From positions 1 to 64,000 of the forward strand of contig JANQQK010000079.1 in the NCBI GenBank assembly GCA_028289375.1: a DNA stretch of 64,000 nucleotides, given 5' to 3'. This document shows positions 59,302 to 64,000 of this stretch, in pieces. Position 1 is the first letter of the stretch, and the number at the start of each line of letters is the position of its first letter. Under the pieces are notes generated by a model. The model had not been told where the DNA came from and made no database searches. It saw nothing but the letters and a program-made list of their open reading frames with translations. Both the position numbers and the translations under genes were made by a program. Source of the DNA: Phycisphaerae bacterium (GTDB lineage: Bacteria; Planctomycetota; Phycisphaerae; UBA1845).

Positions 59302-60690
59302 TTAGGCGGTGGCGGGGGTGGGTTGGGTGATAGTGGCGGGGGTCTTTTCGATATCGGGTTCGGGGATCGTGTTGAGGAGGTCGGTGAGGGTTTGGGATTG
59401 GGTGGTGGTGCGGGTGTCGGACATGGCGGTGGTGATGGCGGTGTGGATGGGGGAGTCGTTGGTGGTGGGGGCGGCGTTGGGGTCGGCGAGGTCTGTGATC
59501 TGTTGAACCGTGATCAGGTGCGGGGGTTTGGCGAGGGCGAACTTTGGCTGCGTGTCGTCGGTGGTGGTGATGAGGTCGGCTGACGCGAGGCGGCGGACGA
59601 TGGGTTCGAGTCGGTCGGCGGGGAGGTCGATCTGTTCGGCGATGCGGTCGAGTGGGACGGGGCCTTCACCGCGGGCGAAGGAACGTGCGACAGCGAGGGC
59701 GACGGCGAGCCAGTCGGTGGGTCCTATGACGATGTCTTCGGCGTTGATGGCGCGGCGGACGTTGGCGAGTGATCCGGCGGTGTGGGCGAATTCGGCGCCG
59801 AAGAGGAAGATCGTCCAGGAGATGTTGAGCCAGAGCAGGAACAGCGGCACGAGGCCCAGAACGCCGTAGAGATTTCCTTGGGTGACGAAGCTTTCGACGT
59901 AGTAGAAGAATGCCCACCGCGCGAGCATCCATGTTGGGACGGCGATGGCAGCTCCGATGATGGCGCCGCTGCTGCGAACGCCGGTGTTGGGGATGAAGCG
60001 GTATCCGGCGGCGGTCACGAGGATGCCGGTGAGGATGGGGGCGAGCCAGCCGAGAAGATTGGCGAGGATGGAAAGGCCTGGGAGGTCTTGGCAGGTTTCG
60101 ATGGCGGCTCTGCCGACGTAGGTGGCGGCGATCATGAGGATGGGGCCTAGGGTGACCGCGCACCAGAAGATCATGATGCGTCTTCCCATGGCGCGGCTTT
60201 TGGGGGCTTCGAAGATGCGGTTGAGGCTTGCTTCGAGTGTGGTGAGGAGGGTGAGTGCGGTCCAGATGAAGAGGACGGCGCCGATGGGGCCTACACGTTC
60301 GTAGGTCAGTTTGCCTTCGACGTCTTCGACGAGGGATTCGATGTAGTTGGCGACGCTGAGGGTTTCGGGCTCTGCTGGCTTCGGGGCGTCTGGGTTGATG
60401 GGGCCTTCGAAGAGCATCATCGTGGGGTCGTCTTGGTCTTTGACGGCTGTGAGTTCGTAGAGGCCTGATGCCTGGAGGAAGTTTCGGAGGGCGAGTTTGC
60501 CATCGTCGACGACGCCGACGGATCTCGCGACGAGGAATGCGAGCACGAGCAGTGGGATGAGGGCGAAGATGGTGCGGAAGGAGAGGGCCGCCGACATGGC
60601 GGTGACGTTGTGTGCGTGGAGGCGTTTGGCGCAGAATTTGGCGAGTGTGTAGTGGTCGCGGAGGTTGTGTTGGTCGTTTTCTCCGGGCAT
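59302..60690 (-). CDS. YihY/BrkB-family inner membrane protein
   Basis: 462 residues from ATG 60690. N-terminal soluble start, then HNVTAMSAALSFRTIFALIPLLVLAF (the conserved first TM of the family), followed by about six TM helices and the conserved LNRIFEAPKSR, GWLAPILTGILVTAAGYRFIPNTGV and LYGVLGLVPLFLLWLNISWTIFLFGAEF. The last 130 residues are cytoplasmic, with a winged-helix-like GPVPLDRIAEQIDLPADRLEPIVRRL and a Thr/Pro-rich tail. BrkB/YihY proteins are broadly conserved with no settled function. The winged-helix addition is also present in some other members. Confidence 0.88.
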   Translation of the reverse strand: MPGENDQHNLRDHYTLAKFCAKRLHAHNVTAMSAALSFRTIFALIPLLVLAFLVARSVGVVDDGKLALRNFLQASGLYELTAVKDQDDPTMMLFEGPINPDAPKPAEPETLSVANYIESLVEDVEGKLTYERVGPIGAVLFIWTALTLLTTLEASLNRIFEAPKSRAMGRRIMIFWCAVTLGPILMIAATYVGRAAIETCQDLPGLSILANLLGWLAPILTGILVTAAGYRFIPNTGVRSSGAIIGAAIAVPTWMLARWAFFYYVESFVTQGNLYGVLGLVPLFLLWLNISWTIFLFGAEFAHTAGSLANVRRAINAEDIVIGPTDWLAVALAVARSFARGEGPVPLDRIAEQIDLPADRLEPIVRRLASADLITTTDDTQPKFALAKPPHLITVQQITDLADPNAAPTTNDSPIHTAITTAMSDTRTTTQSQTLTDLLNTIPEPDIEKTPATITQPTPATA

Positions 60691-60741
60691 GGTGTCACCC
60701 GACGACAGTTTCGCGGGTTTTTCGTGTCGGCGTCAAGGCGG

Positions 60742-61359
60742 TTACCGGAGGAGGTGTTCGATGAAGAGGACGCCTCGGTTGGCGGAGACGGGTGAGGTCT
60801 GGTGGTTGAAGGCGTATGTGCATTCGTTGTGGGGGAGGAGATCGCCGATGTACTCGAGGCTGCAATCGTTGCCGGCGTAGGAATCGAATCCGAAGTTTCG
60901 TCCTGGGACTTTGAAATCGTGGATCATGATGAGTTTGGGTTGTTTGATGGCGAGTAGGATGGCGAGTTCTTCGCGGAGAGGCCAATCTTCGTGCCAGTGA
61001 GCGTCGAGGAATGCGAAGAGGGGAAAGGAGAGTTGGTTGAGGATGGTGGTGAGTTGTTCGGGTGATCGGCCTAGGCGTTGTGTGATGTTGGGGTATTTGT
61101 TGAGTCTTGGTGTGACGGCGTGGAAGAATCGTTCGTTGATTTCGATGGTGTAGACCTGTGGGAAGAGTTTGGCGAGGCCGACGGTGGTGTTTCCTTCAAA
61201 GGTGCCGGTTTCGACGGCGCAGCGGAAATTGAATCGGCGATGGTAGTCGACGACCTTGTCGACGAGGAACTGGTCGACGTTGAACATGGCTTTGTGATCG
61301 TCGGGCGGTGGCGGCGTGCTCTGGATGATGATGGTGGTTTGTGCGGTCGCGGTGGACAT
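60742..61359 (-). CDS. Class I SAM-dependent methyltransferase-like protein
   Basis: 205 residues from ATG 61359, with AAAGGAGA ideally placed. Motif I of Rossmann-type methyltransferases is CAVETGTFEGNTTVGLAKL and motif II is VYTIEINERFF; FLDAHWHEDW and KLIMIHDFKVPGRNFGFD follow. This pattern (ETGTFEGNTT, DAH, HDF) is typical of a methyltransferase-like family often near sugar or polysaccharide genes. The usual SAM-binding Asp/Glu in motif II is present. Substrate unknown. It is divergent from the BMC operon; the gap holds the BMC promoter. Confidence 0.75.
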   Translation of the reverse strand: MSTATAQTTIIIQSTPPPPDDHKAMFNVDQFLVDKVVDYHRRFNFRCAVETGTFEGNTTVGLAKLFPQVYTIEINERFFHAVTPRLNKYPNITQRLGRSPEQLTTILNQLSFPLFAFLDAHWHEDWPLREELAILLAIKQPKLIMIHDFKVPGRNFGFDSYAGNDCSLEYIGDLLPHNECTYAFNHQTSPVSANRGVLFIEHLLR

Positions 61360-61446
61360 GACGGGTCTCCTTTCTGGATGAAGATGGTCGCAGGGGGGAT
61401 ATCGGCGGGGTGTTTGTGAGACTTGACGCCGATTGGGTGGTAATTC

Positions 61447-61475
61447 TTGACATGTGTGGGGGTTGTCCGTTCAAT
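61447..61475 (+). promoter_or_regulatory. Promoter of the BMC operon
   Basis: Perfect -35 TTGACA (61447-61452), 17-bp spacer, -10 TTCAAT (61470-61475). The start site is near 61482, leaving a leader of about 35 nt before the ATG at 61517. Confidence 0.6.
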
Positions 61476-61516
61476 GGTCCGCTTCGACACGACGCGGGCT
61501 TTGGTCTGAGCAATTC

Positions 61517-62938
61517 ATGCCTGATACGACAACGATACGGCGGATCGCCATTGGCGCGGATCATGGTGGTTATCCGCTCAAGGAAACGATTAAGAGCGAT
61601 TTGAAGCAGCGTGGATTCGCTGTGGAGGACGTTGGGACGCACAGCACGGATGCTGTGGACTACCCGGTGTTTGCGCGGGCGGTTGCGGATCGCGTGGCCA
61701 GTGGGAACTGCGACGTCGGGATCGTGATCGACAAGGCTGGTATCGGATCGTCGATGGCGGCGAACAAGGTGCCGGGGGTTCGGGCTGGTTTGTGTCATGA
61801 TCTGGCAGCGGCGCGGAATAGCCGTGAGCACAACAATGCGAATGTGCTCTCGCTGGGGTCGGGGGTGATCAGTCCGGAGTTGGCGTTGGAGATCGTGGGG
61901 GTTTGGTTGAAGACGCGGTGCACGGAGGATCGGCATCTGCGTCGGGCGAGGATGATTGAGGGCGGCGTGGTGGCGGGTGCTGGATCTTCGGTTGGTCCTG
62001 CGGTGGTTGAATCGCGAGCGGTGGAGATGATGCCGGCGATGGAACAGTTGAGCGAAGAGGATATTCAGCGGATTGCGCAGCGGATGGCAGAGTTGTCGGG
62101 CGGGGGTTCGTCGGCGGCGTTTTCGAGTTTGGCGTGTTCGTGTTTTCAGGCGTGTGCGGAAACGAATCCGGAGTTCGTGCGGCAGTTGGTGGGGATGGGG
62201 GCGGACCGCGTCGGGCATGAGCCTGGTGCGGGGACGGTGCCGGGTGAGTTGGCGAAGTACATCGATCACACGTTGCTGAAACCGGACGCGACGCTGGAGC
62301 AGATTGAGCATCTGTGTCAGGAGGCGGCGGAGTTTGGGTTTGCGAGTGTGTGCGTGAATCCGCCCTATGTGCGGGCGTGTGCGGAATGGTTGAAGGGGAC
62401 GGGTGTTAAGGTTTGCACGGTGGTTGGTTTTCCGCTGGGGACGCATGTGCCGGAGATCAAGGCGTTGGAGGCGCGGCGGGCGATTCGGGATGGTGCGCGT
62501 GAGATCGATATGGTGATCAACATCGGGGCGCTGAAGGGTCATGATGAGTCGTTGTCGTACCGCGACATCAGGGCGGTGACGGACGTGTGCATGGAGAGTC
62601 GCGTGGTCTGCAAGGTGATTTTGGAGACGGCGCTGCTGTCGGATGATGAGAAGGTGCGGGCGTGTCGTGCGGCGAAGAAGGCGCGGGCGGATTTCGTGAA
62701 GACGTCGACCGGGTTTGGGGGTGGTGGTGCGACGGCGCATGATGTGGCGTTGATGGCTGATGCGGTGAGCGGGACGCGGATGGGTGTGAAGGCGTCGGGT
62801 GGGATTCGGTCGTATGAGGATGCGCAGAAGATGATCGCGGCGGGGGCGACGCGGTTGGGGGCGAGTGCGGGTGTGAAGATATTGAGTGAGTCGCGTGGGT
62901 TGACGGTTTCGGGAGACGGAGCCGGTGAAAGGTATTGA
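61517..62938 (+). CDS. RpiB-DeoC fusion, probable BMC cargo enzyme
   Basis: 473 residues from ATG 61517. Residues 6-148 are an RpiB/LacAB-type sugar-phosphate isomerase domain (IAIGADHGGYPLKETI; REHNNANVLSLGSG). The usual catalytic Cys motif CGTGIG reads DKAGIG here, with Asp at 72. Residues about 150-240 are a Gly/Ser/Ala-rich linker that contains an amphipathic helix (LSEEDIQRIAQRMAEL, 178-193) of the type that targets cargo into BMCs. Residues 244-458 are DeoC: YIDHTLLKPDAT, K366 in CKVILETALL, the Schiff-base Lys 395 in FVKTSTGF, and KASGGIR. DeoC cleaves 2-deoxyribose 5-phosphate to acetaldehyde and glyceraldehyde 3-phosphate. It leads two BMC shell genes. Confidence 0.92.
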   Translation: MPDTTTIRRIAIGADHGGYPLKETIKSDLKQRGFAVEDVGTHSTDAVDYPVFARAVADRVASGNCDVGIVIDKAGIGSSMAANKVPGVRAGLCHDLAAARNSREHNNANVLSLGSGVISPELALEIVGVWLKTRCTEDRHLRRARMIEGGVVAGAGSSVGPAVVESRAVEMMPAMEQLSEEDIQRIAQRMAELSGGGSSAAFSSLACSCFQACAETNPEFVRQLVGMGADRVGHEPGAGTVPGELAKYIDHTLLKPDATLEQIEHLCQEAAEFGFASVCVNPPYVRACAEWLKGTGVKVCTVVGFPLGTHVPEIKALEARRAIRDGAREIDMVINIGALKGHDESLSYRDIRAVTDVCMESRVVCKVILETALLSDDEKVRACRAAKKARADFVKTSTGFGGGGATAHDVALMADAVSGTRMGVKASGGIRSYEDAQKMIAAGATRLGASAGVKILSESRGLTVSGDGAGERY

Positions 62939-62941
62939 CGC

Positions 62942-63574
62942 ATGAATCACGTGGACCTTCGGGCGTATGCGTTTCTGGATAATCTGCAGCCGCAATTCGC
63001 AGCGTTTCTGGCGACGGTGGCGCAGGGGTATCTGCCGACGGCGCATCAGGCTGCTTTGTTCGTGGAGATTTCGCCGGGCATTGAGATCAACCGGGTGACG
63101 GACATCGCGCTGAAGAGCACGCATGTGACGCCTGGTATGCAGATCGTTGAGCGGTTGTATGGGATGCTCGAGATTCACTCCGATTCGCAGGCGGACATTC
63201 GTCAGGCTGGGGCGGACATTCTGAAGGCGTTGGACCTGAAGGAGGGGGAGCGTCGCAAGCCGAAGGTGGTGTCGAGCCAGGTGATTCGTCATGTGGATGA
63301 CTACCAGACGCAGCTGATCAACCGGATGCGTCATGGGAACATGATTCTGGCGGGGCAGACGCTGTACATTTTGGAGTGTGAGCCGGCGGCGTATGCGGCG
63401 CTTGCTGCGAATGAGGCGGAGAAGGCTGCGAATATCAATATTCTGGAGGCGCGGACGTTCGGGAGTTTTGGGCGACTGTTTCTGGGGGGCGAGGAAGAGG
63501 ATATTGATGTTGGGTATCGTGCGGCGGTGGCTGCGATTGAGGGTGTGAGCGGTCGGGAGCCGGCGAAGAAATAA
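62942..63574 (+). CDS. BMC-T-type microcompartment shell protein
   Basis: 210 residues, ATG 62942, only 3 nt after the fusion gene. Two BMC-like halves: residues about 5-95 ([44 protein letters not shown]) and about 110-200 ([61 protein letters not shown]). Tandem BMC proteins of this length form trimers that occupy hexagonal sites in the shell and often make gated pores. The sequence resembles shell proteins of sugar-phosphate-utilising (SPU) BMC loci that contain deoC and rpiB (recollection of the published classification). The ADILKAL and KVVSS regions mark the inter-domain linker. Confidence 0.85.
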   Translation: MNHVDLRAYAFLDNLQPQFAAFLATVAQGYLPTAHQAALFVEISPGIEINRVTDIALKSTHVTPGMQIVERLYGMLEIHSDSQADIRQAGADILKALDLKEGERRKPKVVSSQVIRHVDDYQTQLINRMRHGNMILAGQTLYILECEPAAYAALAANEAEKAANINILEARTFGSFGRLFLGGEEEDIDVGYRAAVAAIEGVSGREPAKK

Positions 63575-63650
63575 CAGAGAATGTCATGTTGTGCGTTGGC
63601 GCGTTGTGGCGCGTGGCGACGCGAGTTGAAGTATCGAAGGTCATGATCAC

Positions 63651-63670
63651 GGCAGGTGCGAGCACCTGCC
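63651..63670. repeat. Palindromic repeat type B, copy 3, inside the BMC operon
   Basis: GGCAGGTGC-GA-GCACCTGCC, perfect 9-bp stem, between the BMC-T and BMC-H genes. The same element occurs at 42784-42803 and 42923-42942. Confidence 0.9.
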
Positions 63671-63698
63671 CTACAGAAGATATTGAGGATGGATGACG

Positions 63699-63998
63699 AT
63701 GGCTGATGCGTTGGGCATGATTGAGACGCGCGGGTTTGCGGCGATGGTGGAAGCCAGTGATGCGATGGTGAAGGCCGCCAAGGTTGAGCTGGTGAGCTAT
63801 GAGAAGATCGGCGGTGGGTATGTGACGGCTGTCGTGCGTGGTGACGTGGCGGCGGTGAAGGCTGCCTGCGAGGCGGGTCAGGCTGCCGCTGCGCGCGTGG
63901 GTGAGTTGGTAACCGTGCATGTCATTGCGCGTCCGCATGCGAATGTGGATACGACGTTGCCGCTTGGTCGCGGTGAGGATGGGGCGAAGAAGAAGTAG
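63699..63998 (+). CDS. BMC-H microcompartment shell protein
   Basis: 99 residues from ATG 63699 (GAGG 10 nt upstream); ATG 63693 is an alternative that adds two residues. Standard single BMC domain: [52 protein letters not shown] and [14 protein letters not shown]. It assembles into hexamers that tile the shell facets. The short Lys-rich end (GAKKK) is typical. The locus should continue past the window with BMC-P pentamers, an aldehyde dehydrogenase and PduL, which cannot be checked here. Confidence 0.95.
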   Translation: MADALGMIETRGFAAMVEASDAMVKAAKVELVSYEKIGGGYVTAVVRGDVAAVKAACEAGQAAAARVGELVTVHVIARPHANVDTTLPLGRGEDGAKKK

Positions 63999-64000
63999 AG

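Noticed and set aside
61196-63334. A 712-codon antisense frame across the BMC operon
   Set aside because: Arg/His-rich translation with no motif; it lies opposite the well-supported RpiB-DeoC and BMC-T genes.

Overview
The window is high-GC bacterial chromosome that reads as a planctomycete, most likely of the Phycisphaerae type. The grounds are several PEP-CTERM exported proteins, cohesin/dockerin-type and DNRLRE/dockerin secreted proteins, IPTL-like sorted sialidase-repeat proteins, a short Chlamydia/planctomycete Hc1-like histone domain, a run of zinc-ribbon membrane proteins, and a bacterial microcompartment (BMC) locus. This is inference from gene content; no rRNA gene is present to fix the taxon.

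Layout. 0-15 kb: a partial secreted protein, a large cohesin/dockerin surface protein with a clear terminator, an SGNH-domain membrane protein, a response-regulator diguanylate cyclase, hemW, an FHA protein, and two tandem IPTL-CTERM-like sialidase-repeat proteins whose C-terminal 398 bp are nearly identical. 15-19 kb: rpmI-rplT without infC, a GT4 glycosyltransferase coupled to truA, and a FliA-type sigma factor. 19.5-20.7 kb: a PEP-CTERM protein, a truncated copy of it, and tRNA-Ile(GAU). 20.9-26.7 kb: an RNA-repair module consisting of rtcR (sigma54 activator with CARF-like sensor domain), a divergent sigma54 promoter, rtcB, a gene with a HEPN RNase signature, rtcA, then tRNA-Ala(UGC) with an odd T-loop. 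27-31 kb: a tandem array of seven genes (eight units) for two-TM zinc-ribbon proteins, six of which have a -10-like hexamer exactly 7 nt before the ATG, implying leaderless mRNAs.

31-38.5 kb holds housekeeping and stress genes: a baeRF-like protein, a CPA2 K+/H+ antiporter, pfkA, a Cys/Met-metabolism PLP enzyme, DUF2203 and a Tat-exported PhoX-family protein. 38.5-43.3 kb holds secreted or pilin-like proteins separated by palindromic repeats. 43.4-56.5 kb holds purC, a GH10-like protein lacking both catalytic glutamates, a ComEA-like HhH protein, a region-2-only sigma-like protein, surE, a FabZ-like dehydratase, the Hc1-like protein, a TPR protein, holA, a lipoprotein, another PEP-CTERM protein, an ECF sigma/anti-sigma pair and a DNRLRE-dockerin protein. 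56.7-61.4 kb holds pyk, another PEP-CTERM protein, a YihY/BrkB protein and a methyltransferase-like protein. From 61.5 kb to the end a BMC operon begins: an RpiB-DeoC fusion with an encapsulation-peptide-like linker helix, a BMC-T-type shell protein and a BMC-H shell protein.

The most interesting parts are: (1) the rtcR / rtcB - HEPN - rtcA operon, which puts a putative RNase inside an RNA-repair operon between two tRNA genes; (2) the zinc-ribbon array with its conserved leaderless promoter geometry and visible birth-and-decay of copies; (3) the RpiB-DeoC fusion as a single-polypeptide BMC cargo. No CRISPR array, rRNA, insertion sequence or prophage was seen.
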